Assembly (NCBI GenBank): GCA_030683155.1
Contig: JAUXMV010000024.1
Span: 49,125-113,124, forward strand
Length of the DNA: 64,000 bases
Source: Bacteroidales bacterium
GTDB taxonomy: Bacteria; Bacteroidota; Bacteroidia; Bacteroidales; F082
Direction: 5' to 3'
Of this stretch, positions 8,100 to 16,374 are shown piece after piece (position 1 is the first letter of the stretch; each line of letters starts with the position of its first letter). The notes below the pieces were generated by a model that did not search any database, was not told the origin of the DNA, and was given only the letters and a program-made list of their open reading frames with translations. Position numbers and translations under genes: made by a program.

Positions 8100-9668
8100 T
8101 TACCAACTGCTAAGCGTTATTCCGATGGCAAAAGGATAAAGTTCAGGACCGCGATCATTTATAAAAAGCTGAGTCAGCGAGTAGTTTGCATAAAGATTAA
8201 CTATTCCCCAGCCGGCTCTTACGCTTGCATCAAGTTTGAAAGGGTTTTGCTGAAAACCATTAAAATCTTTGATAATGTTTCTGCGCGAATTGGATGGAGT
8301 CTGGCCTGTTTCGAAAACAATTCCTGTGACAGGTTCAATTAGATTATAGGCCTTATTGGCATCATCGAAATAAATTTTAGTATGAGAACTGAATCTCCAT
8401 CCGGCAACAACACCAGCTGCAATATGCGCTCTTTCTTTTGTTTTGTTGCTGCGTGTCTGCAATTCCAAATATAAAGGCATGGTAAGCCATGTGTTGACCA
8501 ATTTACTTTTTCTTACATTAGCACCTTCTATAAAGTAGCCCTCAATGCTGTTGTTTTCGTTTTTTAACATCACGTCATTAGCGAATCGGTAATTATTCCA
8601 GGTCAAACCAAGTCCACTAACCAAACCCAAAGTTTTACTTTTATTCAAAGGAATGTTCTGCTCATAGAAATTAACGTTCACGGCAATACTTTTTTCTGTT
8701 CTTTGATCGAGATAGGCATATTTTGCTGGGTATCCCATATCAAAATCAGTTGTTAAAAGTCCGTTAATTCCTAGATCAACGCCTGCCCAATGACCGTTGA
8801 ATTTGTGTTTTTTGGTTCTTGAAAGATTTACACTACCACTTTCATCCACTACAAGTTTTCTGTTTCCTACAACCACAACCGTTGAGTCGCCGTCGAGCAC
8901 CTGAATCCTTAGGTTGCCAATATTTACGTTCACAGTATCTCCTTTTGAAACAGTAACTGTTGTTTTTTCTGTTGCATTTGCTGATTTATTTGTATTATGC
9001 TCTGCCGGAGCATTGTCGTATCTAACCTTGGAAGCGCCGCTTAGGTTAGATGTAAGTTTATCCTTTGCAAATACAAAGGCATCACTTGCGCCACTACCCT
9101 CGAAATGTGTGACAGAAGTTTCAAGTTTTCCGGCAGAAAGCTTTGATGCTCCGCTCAACTTAGCATGATGACTTGTTGCATTTCCACTCAAGTTAGCCTT
9201 GCTGGCACCAGAAAGTGTAGTTTCCAAATTATCAGCCTCAATTTCAAGTACAACACTTGAAGCACCACTTGCCTTAAGACTAAAAGTCGTTGCATTTATT
9301 ACATTCTCTCCTCTAACGTCTGAGGCACCTGAAGCATCAATTTTGGTTAGATTTGGCGCTGTTACGATTGCTGACAGTTTGGTGGCTTTACGAATATTTT
9401 TGGTCGAAAGTATAAGGATGCCATTTTTAACTTCAACAGAAATTTCAGGGAAAAGATTCTCATCTGTTTCAATATATACACTTTGTTCCATGGCTTGAAT
9501 CAATGTAACTTTCATTGCGCCACCAACATTAATGCCTGTAAATTCAGAAACGTTATAGGAATTTCCGGTTACGTTTCCATTTCCGGTTTTCTGTGCCAGC
9601 GATTGAAACGATAAAAGCTGAACAAATGCAAGGATAAAAAGAAGTTGAATTTTAGTTTTTGTTTTCAT
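8100..9668 (-). CDS. GIN-domain (DUF2807) surface protein with C-terminal beta-barrel
   Basis: Translated from ATG 9666-9668 (522 residues), because MKTKTKIQLLFILAF then ...LAQ is a good signal peptide; an upstream start at 9704 would spoil it. Residues 27-215 match the head GIN domain (DUF2807), a beta-helix: the tripeptide GAS recurs at 114, 135, 154, 173, 193 and 211, about one per 20-residue rung. After a Thr/Asn-rich linker, residues about 295-522 look like an outer-membrane beta-barrel, ending in a C-terminal Trp. GIN proteins are common in Bacteroidetes but of unknown role, and here the domain is joined to a barrel. It is probably a surface-displayed adhesin-like protein (inference). 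Confidence 0.8.
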   Translation of the reverse strand: MKTKTKIQLLFILAFVQLLSFQSLAQKTGNGNVTGNSYNVSEFTGINVGGAMKVTLIQAMEQSVYIETDENLFPEISVEVKNGILILSTKNIRKATKLSAIVTAPNLTKIDASGASDVRGENVINATTFSLKASGASSVVLEIEADNLETTLSGASKANLSGNATSHHAKLSGASKLSAGKLETSVTHFEGSGASDAFVFAKDKLTSNLSGASKVRYDNAPAEHNTNKSANATEKTTVTVSKGDTVNVNIGNLRIQVLDGDSTVVVVGNRKLVVDESGSVNLSRTKKHKFNGHWAGVDLGINGLLTTDFDMGYPAKYAYLDQRTEKSIAVNVNFYEQNIPLNKSKTLGLVSGLGLTWNNYRFANDVMLKNENNSIEGYFIEGANVRKSKLVNTWLTMPLYLELQTRSNKTKERAHIAAGVVAGWRFSSHTKIYFDDANKAYNLIEPVTGIVFETGQTPSNSRRNIIKDFNGFQQNPFKLDASVRAGWGIVNLYANYSLTQLFINDRGPELYPFAIGITLSSW

Positions 9669-9787
9669 GTTATTAATTTTTGAAATTTGAACATATGACG
9701 GCACCAGTTAATTAAAAGTTACACCAGTCAATATTTTTTTAAACAAACTTCTTTAAATTTAAATTTATTTAATTCGGCACTCATTTG

Positions 9788-9795
9788 TATTTTTG
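9788..9795 (+). promoter_or_regulatory. -7 box (TATTTTTG) for the EamA transporter gene
   Basis: TATTTTTG fits TAnnTTTG and ends 10 bases before ATG 9806. A longer frame starting at TTG 9785 would overlap the box, so 9806 is preferred. Confidence 0.45.
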
Positions 9796-9805
9796 CCAAA
9801 AAAGC

Positions 9806-10660
9806 ATGCTGTACCTGATTGCATCGGTTTTGTTTTCCGCTTCTATCCTGATTTTGTTCAGATACTTCAAACGCTATGGAATAGATAATCTTCAGGCGAT
9901 TATAGCCAACTATTTAATTGCATCTGTCATTGGATTTGTTGCTTATGAAAACCCATACACAGTCAAAGATATTTATACTGCCGCATGGTTTCCGATGGCT
10001 GTTTTACTTGGGTTTATATTTATAGGTGTATTTTTTCTTTTTGCATTATCATCTCAAAAGGCAGGTGTAGCTGTAACTGCTGTTGCCAGCCGCATGTCGG
10101 TAGTGATTCCCGTTGCTGGTGGTTTTTTGCTTTTTGGGGAGCAGGCTGGAGCTTTGAAACTGATTGGAATTGCATTGGCTTTGCCAGCATTTTATCTTAC
10201 TTTCAAGAAAAAGCAAACTGCGAAAGTAAATCTGGCACTTGCAATTTTACCAATTTTGATTTTTCTGGGAACCGGGACCAATGACCTTCTTATGAAGTTC
10301 ACCGATTATCATTATCTGTCTGATGATCTGTACCTTTTACTTGCTACTATTTTTGTTTTTTCAATGACAATTGGCTCTTTTGTTTTGTTGATTAAGATTT
10401 ATAAAAAACAAACGACTCTCCGCTGGAAACATTTTTTTGCCGGACTGCTCCTTGGGCTTATAAATTTTGGTTCTACCTATTATATGTTTCGCAGCATGAC
10501 TGTTTTCGAGAGTTCGGTAATGTTTCCCATACTCAATACCGGTGTCGTAAGCATTGCAGCATTGGCAGATTATTTCTTGTTTGGAGAAAAGCTTAGCCGA
10601 ACAAACTGGACAGGTATTGCGCTTGCACTTATTGCGATTGTTTTTATTTCGATGAAATAA
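9806..10660 (+). CDS. EamA/DMT family membrane transporter
   Basis: A 284-residue integral membrane protein with about ten hydrophobic segments in two homologous halves, the layout of the drug/metabolite transporter superfamily. The EamA-like feature FLLFGEQAGALKLIGIALAL closes the first half and YFLFGEKLSRTNWTGIALAL closes the second. The substrate is unknown. The stop codon TAA at 10658-10660 shares one base with the ATG of the YigZ gene, so the two are translationally coupled. Confidence 0.88.
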   Translation: MLYLIASVLFSASILILFRYFKRYGIDNLQAIIANYLIASVIGFVAYENPYTVKDIYTAAWFPMAVLLGFIFIGVFFLFALSSQKAGVAVTAVASRMSVVIPVAGGFLLFGEQAGALKLIGIALALPAFYLTFKKKQTAKVNLALAILPILIFLGTGTNDLLMKFTDYHYLSDDLYLLLATIFVFSMTIGSFVLLIKIYKKQTTLRWKHFFAGLLLGLINFGSTYYMFRSMTVFESSVMFPILNTGVVSIAALADYFLFGEKLSRTNWTGIALALIAIVFISMK

Positions 10661-11271
10661 TGGATAGCGATAGTTTCAAAACAATCACGGATCGTGGTGA
10701 AGGGCTTTACAAAGAAAAGGGCAGTAAATTTATTGCGATCGCTTTTCCAGTGGATTCAGAGGAGGACGTAAAACAAAAACTTTCTGAAGTAAGAAAGCAA
10801 TACTTTGATGCGCGACACCATTGTTATGCCTATGTTTTAGGCGCTGATAAAAGCCAGTTCAGAGCCAACGACGATGGTGAACCCTCAGGTTCGGCGGGAA
10901 AACCCATTTTAAATCAGATCTATTCCTTTGAGCTCACAAATGTATTGGTCGTTGTTGTTCGTTATTTTGGAGGTGTCAAGCTTGGAGTAAGTGGGTTGGT
11001 AACAGCCTATAAAGTAGCTGCCAGAGAAGCACTTACAAATGCTCCCTCAGAATTTAAAACAGTTGATGAGTTTTTGGGGATCTCATTTACATACCCTTTG
11101 ATGAATGAAGTCATGAGAATCATGAAGGAGGAAAATCTGCAGCAGATGAATCAAAAATTTGAGATTGAATGCTATTTTGAAATTAAATGCAGAAAAAATG
11201 ACATTAAAAGAATTGCCGAAAAGTTGGTAAATATTTATGGTGTAACAGTAAACTATCTTGGAATCCCTTAA
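10660..11271 (+). CDS. YigZ/IMPACT family protein
   Basis: A 203-residue protein of the YigZ (UPF0029/IMPACT) family, full length. The signature DDGEPSGSAGKPILNQI is near residue 70, followed by VVVRYFGGVKLGVSGL. The N-terminal IMPACT domain and a smaller ferredoxin-like C-terminal domain are both present. Members associate with translation or nucleic acids, but the bacterial role is not settled. It overlaps the upstream transporter gene by one base. Confidence 0.92.
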   Translation: MDSDSFKTITDRGEGLYKEKGSKFIAIAFPVDSEEDVKQKLSEVRKQYFDARHHCYAYVLGADKSQFRANDDGEPSGSAGKPILNQIYSFELTNVLVVVVRYFGGVKLGVSGLVTAYKVAAREALTNAPSEFKTVDEFLGISFTYPLMNEVMRIMKEENLQQMNQKFEIECYFEIKCRKNDIKRIAEKLVNIYGVTVNYLGIP

Positions 11272-11460
11272 ACAACAATGGTTTCAGAGAGCATATCCAA
11301 AAACGGATAATGTTTGCCCATGTTACGACGAAAAAACGATAAAGTCAATAGAAAAAAAATTTTTTTTTTCACTTTTTTTCATTCAATTTTGTTGAAAAGT
11401 AAATAACATCACTTTTAATTACTAAAGTATACAAAATCAACTACTTTACTTAGAACTTAC

Positions 11461-11488
11461 TGTTAACGCGTGTTAATTTAATGTTAAC
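11461..11488 (+). promoter_or_regulatory. Three phased TGTTAA repeats before dnaA
   Basis: TGTTAAC, TGTTAAT and TGTTAAC start at 11461, 11471 and 11482, spacings of 10 and 11 bases. They end 16 bases before the dnaA start. The core is the same TTAAC as the array at 3414-3450. No TTATCCACA-type DnaA box was seen in 11272-11504, so this may be the binding site of another regulator. An A/T run of about 20 bases is at 11349-11370. Confidence 0.4.
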
Positions 11489-11504
11489 TAATTGATCTTC
11501 AATA

Positions 11505-12944
11505 ATGATGAAAAAGAGATACCTCGAGGTGTGGGAAAATTGCCTGAATATTATTAAAGATAATGTTCATGTTCAAAGCTTTAAAACATGGTTTGAACCA
11601 ATCTCTCCCGTCAAACTCGAGAATAATGTGCTTACTATTCAAGTGCCCAGTCAGTTTTTTTATGAATGGCTCGAAGAACACTATATAGTTCTATTAAAAA
11701 AAACCATCAAAAAGGAACTTGGCCCTGATGGTCGTCTTGAGTACAGTATTATCATGGATAATTCTTTCAGCACATCCGGTCCTTTTGCAGTCAATTATCC
11801 TACCAGCAATCAAAAAGCAACTAAAAATCCATATGTTTCTATGCCGATCGATCTCAATCGAGGCACTTCAAAAGAAATTCCAAATCCTTTTATAATTCCA
11901 GGGCTTAAAAAGATCAAGGTTGAATCTCAATTGGTTGAAAGCTATTCTTTTGACAGTTTTGTAGAGGGTGATTGCAACAGACTTGCACGTTCGGCAGGTT
12001 ATGCTGTGGCTGAAAATCCTGGAAAAACTGCATTTAATCCGTTGTTGTTTTACAGTTCTACCGGCCTTGGTAAAACACATCTTGCTCATGCGATCGGATT
12101 ACAAGTTAAGACCAACTTTCCTGAAAAAACGGTGCTCTATATTCAAAGTGAGCAATTTATAAATCAGTTTATAGAGTCGGTACGCAACAACAATCAAAAC
12201 GATTTTGTTCATTTTTACCAGATGATTGATGTTCTGATTATTGACGACATTCAGTTTCTTGCTGGAAAAGACAAAACTCAGGATGTTTTCTTTCATATTT
12301 TTAATCACTTGCATCAAAGCGGCAAGCAACTCATTATTACAAGTGATAAGCCTCCCGTAGATTTGAAAGGCATGGAACCACGCTTACTTTCAAGGTTTAA
12401 ATGGGGGCTCTCTGCTGACCTGCAAGTGCCTGATTATGAAACACGTGTTTCTATTCTTAAGCGGAAATTGTATAACGACGGAATTGTAGTCCCGGAAGAA
12501 GTGATTGATTATCTTGCCCATTCTATTACAACCAATGTCCGTGAAATGGAAGGTGCACTGATATCATTGATTGCACAGTCTTCATTGAACAAAAAGTCGA
12601 TTAATCTTGACCTTGCACGACAAATGATTGATAAATTTGTCAAACATACTGTGAAAGAGGTCTCTATTGATTTCATTCAAAAGGTTGTTTGTGATTATTT
12701 TGGCCTTCCTGTTGATCAGATGAATACCAAAACGCGAAAGCGTGAGATTGTGCAGGCCAGACAGGTAGCTATGTATTTTTCGAAAAAGCATACAAAATCT
12801 TCACTGGCAACGATCGGGCTGCAATGTGGCAATAAAGATCATGCAACGGTGCTGCACGCCTGTAAGACGATTGCAAATCTTATTGAGACAGATAAGCAAT
12901 TTCGAACTTTTGTAATGGATATCGATAAAAAGATTTTGCAGTAA
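11505..12944 (+). CDS. dnaA: Chromosomal replication initiator DnaA
   Basis: A 479-residue protein of normal length. Domain I is at 1-85 (VWENCLNIIKDNVHVQSFKTWF). A linker follows. The AAA+ domain spans about 145-360, with Walker A TGLGKTHLAHA and Walker B DVLIIDDIQFLAG, and sensor region SRFKWGLSADL. Domain IV at the C-terminus has the DnaA signature GNKDHATVLHACKTI for binding DnaA boxes. It opens the origin and is often autoregulated. Two ATG codons lie in a row at 11505 and 11508; either could be used. A terminator follows at once, so it is probably transcribed alone. Confidence 0.97.
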   Translation: MMKKRYLEVWENCLNIIKDNVHVQSFKTWFEPISPVKLENNVLTIQVPSQFFYEWLEEHYIVLLKKTIKKELGPDGRLEYSIIMDNSFSTSGPFAVNYPTSNQKATKNPYVSMPIDLNRGTSKEIPNPFIIPGLKKIKVESQLVESYSFDSFVEGDCNRLARSAGYAVAENPGKTAFNPLLFYSSTGLGKTHLAHAIGLQVKTNFPEKTVLYIQSEQFINQFIESVRNNNQNDFVHFYQMIDVLIIDDIQFLAGKDKTQDVFFHIFNHLHQSGKQLIITSDKPPVDLKGMEPRLLSRFKWGLSADLQVPDYETRVSILKRKLYNDGIVVPEEVIDYLAHSITTNVREMEGALISLIAQSSLNKKSINLDLARQMIDKFVKHTVKEVSIDFIQKVVCDYFGLPVDQMNTKTRKREIVQARQVAMYFSKKHTKSSLATIGLQCGNKDHATVLHACKTIANLIETDKQFRTFVMDIDKKILQ

Positions 12945-12976
12945 GAGAAAAGTTTTGTGCTTAACGAGAATTTATG

Positions 12977-13009
12977 AAAAACCTGCAGAAGAGTCTGGCA
13001 GGTTTTTTT
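12977..13009 (+). terminator. Rho-independent terminator after dnaA
   Basis: AAAAACCTGC (12977-12986) pairs with GCAGGTTTTT (from 12998), with an 11-base loop and a T run to 13009. Confidence 0.8.
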
Positions 13010-13129
13010 ATGACCAGAATCTTCAGGCTAAGAGTTTAGAAAAGATATTTTAAAGAAAATGCTGACACATTTTCTTTTTTGTCGTATTTTCGTAAAAAGT
13101 GAATCTGTAATCTCTTAAAACTTATTGCC

Positions 13130-13591
13130 ATGAATGTGATGTTTTTATGTTTGGAAAACGTATGCCGATCTCCTTTAGCAGAGGGAATCCTTAAAAAGGT
13201 GTTTGCGGATAGTGGGGTAGAAGGCAATGTTGATTCGGCTGGATTTGAGTCGTTTAACATCAATGATTCTCCCGATGAAAGAGCAGTAAAAGTAGCGGCA
13301 ATGCACAAAATTGATATTTCTTCAAAAAGAGCAAAGCTTTTTTCGGAAAAGGATTTTGATCGTTTTGATCGTATTTATGTGATGGATCTTAAAAGCATGC
13401 AAGATGTTCAGGATTTTGCACGTGATGCGCATGATATGAATAAAGTTGATTACCTGATGAACCTCATTGAACCAGGTAAAAATATTTCAATACCAGATCC
13501 CTATGAAAAAGGGTTTGATGAATGTGAAAAAGTGTTTGAACTAATTGAAAAGGCTTGTAAAATTATCGCCGAACGAGCTGTTTTAGACTAA
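13130..13591 (+). CDS. Low-molecular-weight protein tyrosine phosphatase
   Basis: A 153-residue protein, the usual length of the family. The P-loop is C7-LENVC-R13 followed by S14, matching C-x5-R-S. The general acid lies in the IPDPYEKGFDECEKVF segment. The third P-loop position is Glu (CLENVCRS), where most relatives have Gly (CLGNICRS). It should dephosphorylate protein tyrosine in the cytoplasm. It starts a run of three same-strand genes (13130-15280), with a 10-base gap to the dehydratase. Confidence 0.9.
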   Translation: MNVMFLCLENVCRSPLAEGILKKVFADSGVEGNVDSAGFESFNINDSPDERAVKVAAMHKIDISSKRAKLFSEKDFDRFDRIYVMDLKSMQDVQDFARDAHDMNKVDYLMNLIEPGKNISIPDPYEKGFDECEKVFELIEKACKIIAERAVLD

Positions 13592-13601
13592 TTTATTTTT
13601 C

Positions 13602-14558
13602 ATGAAGATAGTTAACTTACCAACGCTGAAGGATATTCAGATTGCCCATGAAAGAATCAAGCCTTATATTCATCAAACGCCTGTTTTAAGCTCTCAACAA
13701 TTAAACGAGAAGTCAGGATCCAGGCTTTATTTTAAATGTGAAAACTTCCAGAAAGCAGGTGCTTTCAAGTCTCGGGGTGCGATGAATGCAATACTGAGCC
13801 TTAGTGAGGATGAAATCAATAAAGGAGTTGCTACACATTCAAGTGGCAACCACGCACAGGCGCTGGCACGAGCAGCAAAGATAATGAAAGTGCCTGCATA
13901 TATTGTAATGCCTTCGACAGCTCCAAAAGTGAAAGTAGCTGCTGTTGAGCAATATGGCGGGAAAATCACCTTCTGTCAGCCAACACTTGAAGCACGCGAA
14001 AGCACACTCAATGCAATAATTGAGAAAACAGGAGCCACATTAATACATCCCTATAACGATTATTATATTATTGCTGGACAGGCAACAGCATGTCTGGAAT
14101 TGATTTCCAAATGTCCGGATCTTGATATGATTTTATGTCCTGTTGGTGGGGGAGGGCTTTTGAGTGGAACTTTACTCAGCACCCGGTATTTGTCACCTGA
14201 GATAAAGGTCATTGCCTGCGAGCCAGAAGGCGCCAACGATACCTGGCAATCAGTTAAATCAGGAAAACTTATTCCAAGCCTGAGCCCCCAGACCATTGCT
14301 GATGGACTTTTAACATCTTTGGGTAGTCTGACATGGCCCATCATTAAGGAGCAGGTTCATGACGTGATTCTGGTAAATGATCAACAGATTATTGAAGCAA
14401 TGAAACTTGTTTGGGAAAGAATGAAAATTATTATTGAACCAAGTTCTGCAGTCCCGGTTGCTGTTGCTTTATCAGCAAGAGAAGAGTTAAAAGGTAAGAA
14501 AATAGGTATCATTCTTTCAGGGGGAAATATTGACCTGAATAAAATTCCATGGTTATGA
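13602..14558 (+). CDS. Threonine/serine dehydratase or serine racemase (PLP, fold type II)
   Basis: A 318-residue PLP enzyme. K56 in GAFKSRGA is the Schiff-base lysine. SSGNHAQALA and the phosphate-binding loop PVGGGGLLSG (about 180-189) are present. It has no C-terminal ACT domain, so it resembles the catabolic TdcB/serine racemase group and not the regulated IlvA. Deamination of Thr or Ser to the 2-oxo acid is likely; racemase activity is an alternative that cannot be excluded by sequence. Its last bases overlap the start of the methyltransferase gene. Confidence 0.88.
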   Translation: MKIVNLPTLKDIQIAHERIKPYIHQTPVLSSQQLNEKSGSRLYFKCENFQKAGAFKSRGAMNAILSLSEDEINKGVATHSSGNHAQALARAAKIMKVPAYIVMPSTAPKVKVAAVEQYGGKITFCQPTLEARESTLNAIIEKTGATLIHPYNDYYIIAGQATACLELISKCPDLDMILCPVGGGGLLSGTLLSTRYLSPEIKVIACEPEGANDTWQSVKSGKLIPSLSPQTIADGLLTSLGSLTWPIIKEQVHDVILVNDQQIIEAMKLVWERMKIIIEPSSAVPVAVALSAREELKGKKIGIILSGGNIDLNKIPWL

Positions 14559-15280
14559 AACAACAATTAGGTAAACTATTTCTGATTCCAAGTCCACTTG
14601 GTGATACATCTGCAGAACTTGTCATGCCTGCAAAAGCAATACTAATGCTACATCAGCTAAATTATCTTATTGTTGAAGATTTGCGAACGGCCAGAAGGCT
14701 GCTTAGTAAAATAAAAATCAACAAACCTATTGACAGTATTACGTTTTTTGAATTGAATAAATATACCGCTGATGCCGATGCTGTAAAATTTTTGCAACCA
14801 ATTGCTGAAGGTAACGATGTTGGTTTATTGTCAGAAGCGGGTTCTCCCTGTGTAGCTGATCCCGGGGCTGTCATCGTGAGGGCTGCGCATCTTTCTGGAA
14901 TTGTGGTAATTCCTCTATCCGGTCCCAGCTCAATAATTATGGCACTTATGGCTTCGGGCTTTAACGGGCAGTCTTTTTGTTTTCATGGTTATCTTCCAAT
15001 CCATCCGGATTCGAGAAACAAACAGCTAAAATTAATTGAGAAAACAGCTTCTTTAACTGGCCAAACCCAAATTTTCATCGAAACACCTTTTAGAAACACT
15101 CAGATTCTGGATGCAATTTTTAAGAATTGTCATCCTTCAACAATGCTTTGTATTGGGACTAATATTAGTCATCCAGATGAATTTATTGGTACAAAAACCA
15201 TTGGTGACTGGCAGAAACGAGTGCCTGACATTCACAAGAAACCAACTGTATTTTTAATTTGGAATGAAAAAAGGCCGTAA
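14555..15280 (+). CDS. RsmI-like SAM-dependent methyltransferase (tetrapyrrole methylase fold)
   Basis: A 241-residue protein from ATG 14555, which gives a four-base ATGA overlap with the preceding stop; ATG 14549 is also in frame. It starts KLFLIPSPLGD, like the RsmI N-terminus, and has VEDLRTARRLL and LLSEAGSPCVADPG, the counterparts of RsmI EDTR and DAGxPxxSDPG. RsmI 2'-O-methylates C1402 of 16S rRNA. This protein is somewhat shorter and diverged at both motifs, so it may be a Bacteroidetes paralogue with another target. Confidence 0.8.
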   Translation: MKQQLGKLFLIPSPLGDTSAELVMPAKAILMLHQLNYLIVEDLRTARRLLSKIKINKPIDSITFFELNKYTADADAVKFLQPIAEGNDVGLLSEAGSPCVADPGAVIVRAAHLSGIVVIPLSGPSSIIMALMASGFNGQSFCFHGYLPIHPDSRNKQLKLIEKTASLTGQTQIFIETPFRNTQILDAIFKNCHPSTMLCIGTNISHPDEFIGTKTIGDWQKRVPDIHKKPTVFLIWNEKRP

Positions 15281-15301
15281 AAGATTATTTTACAGCCTTT
15301 T
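15267..15301. terminator. Bidirectional terminator between convergent genes
   Basis: AAAAGGC-c-GTAAAA (15269-15282) pairs with TTTTAC-a-GCCTTTT (15288-15301) with one mismatch and a five-base loop. The flanks give T runs on both strands, so it can end both the methyltransferase unit and the slyD gene. It includes the stop codon at 15278-15280. Confidence 0.75.
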
Positions 15302-15324
15302 GATCTTGTAATTGAAATCAAGTC

Positions 15325-15834
15325 TTAGTGATGGTGATGTCCGTGTGGGCCATGTGCATGTCCGTGCGACATTTCGTCTGAAGATGCTTCGCGCACTTCG
15401 AGAATTTCACCAGAGAAAAACAAATCCATACCTGCCAAAGGGTGATTAAAATCCATAATAACTTTGTCATCAGTTATTTCGAGTACAATCCCGTCAAGTG
15501 GATTTCCTTCATTGTCCTGCATTGTGATTTGATTCCCAACTGTGACCAATTCCTCATCGATTATTCCATCAACTTCAAAAATACTTTTATCAAGTTCAAT
15601 GATAGCTTCGTCTGTATGCTCGCCATAGGACTCGCCTGAAGTCATTTCGAAGCTGAAAGTGTCGCCAGCCTGCAATCCTTCCAAACTCTGCTCGAATTTT
15701 GGTAACAAGCCACCAACACCAAATAAATAAACAAATGGACGGTCTTTATCCACTTTCTGGATTATTTCACCTTCTAAATTCTCTTCCCGTAATTCATAAA
15801 TCAACGAGACAACTTTGTTGTTTCCTACTTTCAT
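15325..15834 (-). CDS. slyD: FKBP-type peptidyl-prolyl isomerase, SlyD-like
   Basis: A 169-residue protein. The FKBP fold (1-65 and 125-150) is split by the insert-in-flap chaperone domain (about 70-120), as in SlyD: VYLFGVGGLLPKFEQSLEGL and SGESYGEHTDEAI are characteristic. The C-terminal tail after residue 153 is His-rich (HGHAHGPHGHHHH), a likely metal-binding tail as in E. coli SlyD, which delivers nickel. Folding and metal-handling roles follow from the family. It is convergent with the RsmI-like gene. Confidence 0.92.
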   Translation of the reverse strand: MKVGNNKVVSLIYELREENLEGEIIQKVDKDRPFVYLFGVGGLLPKFEQSLEGLQAGDTFSFEMTSGESYGEHTDEAIIELDKSIFEVDGIIDEELVTVGNQITMQDNEGNPLDGIVLEITDDKVIMDFNHPLAGMDLFFSGEILEVREASSDEMSHGHAHGPHGHHHH

Positions 15835-16100
15835 TTTGGATTTTTTTTAAGAGCTGAAAGATGTCCGGACTTACCGTTTCACATCTTATTGCGATGCAGT
15901 GGCAGAAAGATCATCGAATGGCTCAGTTATAAACTGTATTTTGTTTTAAAATAACTGATATGTAGTCAGTTACAAATTGTTTGCAAAAATAGTAATTATT
16001 TTTAAAAGAACACAATTGAATAACAGGGAATCTTATACCAAAGTGAATTATTGATGAATCCAAAAGCTGTCATAGTAGAATGCCGATGGACAGAAATGTT

Positions 16101-16150
16101 ATACCAATTGAAGAGCGATAATTAGACTATTACATTTCTCCAATCGGTAT
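16101..16150. repeat. Imperfect inverted repeat in the 15835-16374 intergenic region
   Basis: ATACCAATTGAAGA (16101-16114) faces TTCTCCAATCGGTAT (16136-16150), with two mismatches across a 22-base loop. TTATACCAA also occurs at 16033-16041 and 16099-16107. It could be a fold in a leader, an operator or a decayed repeat; no transposase is nearby. Confidence 0.4.
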
Positions 16151-16172
16151 TTCGCATATTTTCAGGCTACAT

Positions 16173-16207
16173 TTCATATTTGGTTTTTTCATATTGGGTT
16201 TTTTCAT
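16173..16207. repeat. 15-base tandem duplication
   Basis: TTCATATTTGGTTTT (16173-16187) is followed directly by TTCATATTGGGTTTT (16188-16202), one mismatch, and then TTCAT. No other gene-like signal was seen in 15835-16290 except a small hairpin at 16242-16265. Confidence 0.5.
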
Positions 16208-16290
16208 TCACGGGTCATATACGTGGATTTAATTTTTTGATAAAGTGACTATAAAAGTCAACTTTTTATTTTTTCCATTTTTTTTATCTA

Positions 16291-16318
16291 TTTGCCAACA
16301 GCATTTTTTCTACATTTG
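16291..16318 (+). promoter_or_regulatory. Promoter for sugar transferase (TTTG-N16-TACATTTG)
   Basis: TTTG at 16291-16294 and TACATTTG at 16311-16318 match the Bacteroidetes -33 and -7 elements with a slightly short 16-base spacer. ATG 16375 is 57 bases downstream, leaving a leader of about 50 bases. Confidence 0.5.
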
Positions 16319-16374
16319 CCAAAATCATAGTAAAAAACTTATAGGTGCTCCTATTTGAGCACTAGATTATATAG

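Noticed and set aside
11272..11504. A replication origin upstream of dnaA
   Set aside because: An A/T-rich run is present but no TTATCCACA-type DnaA boxes were seen on either strand, so only the phased TGTTAA repeats are reported.
16021..16150. An insertion-sequence remnant
   Set aside because: TTATACCAA repeats suggest one, but there is no transposase fragment or target duplication.
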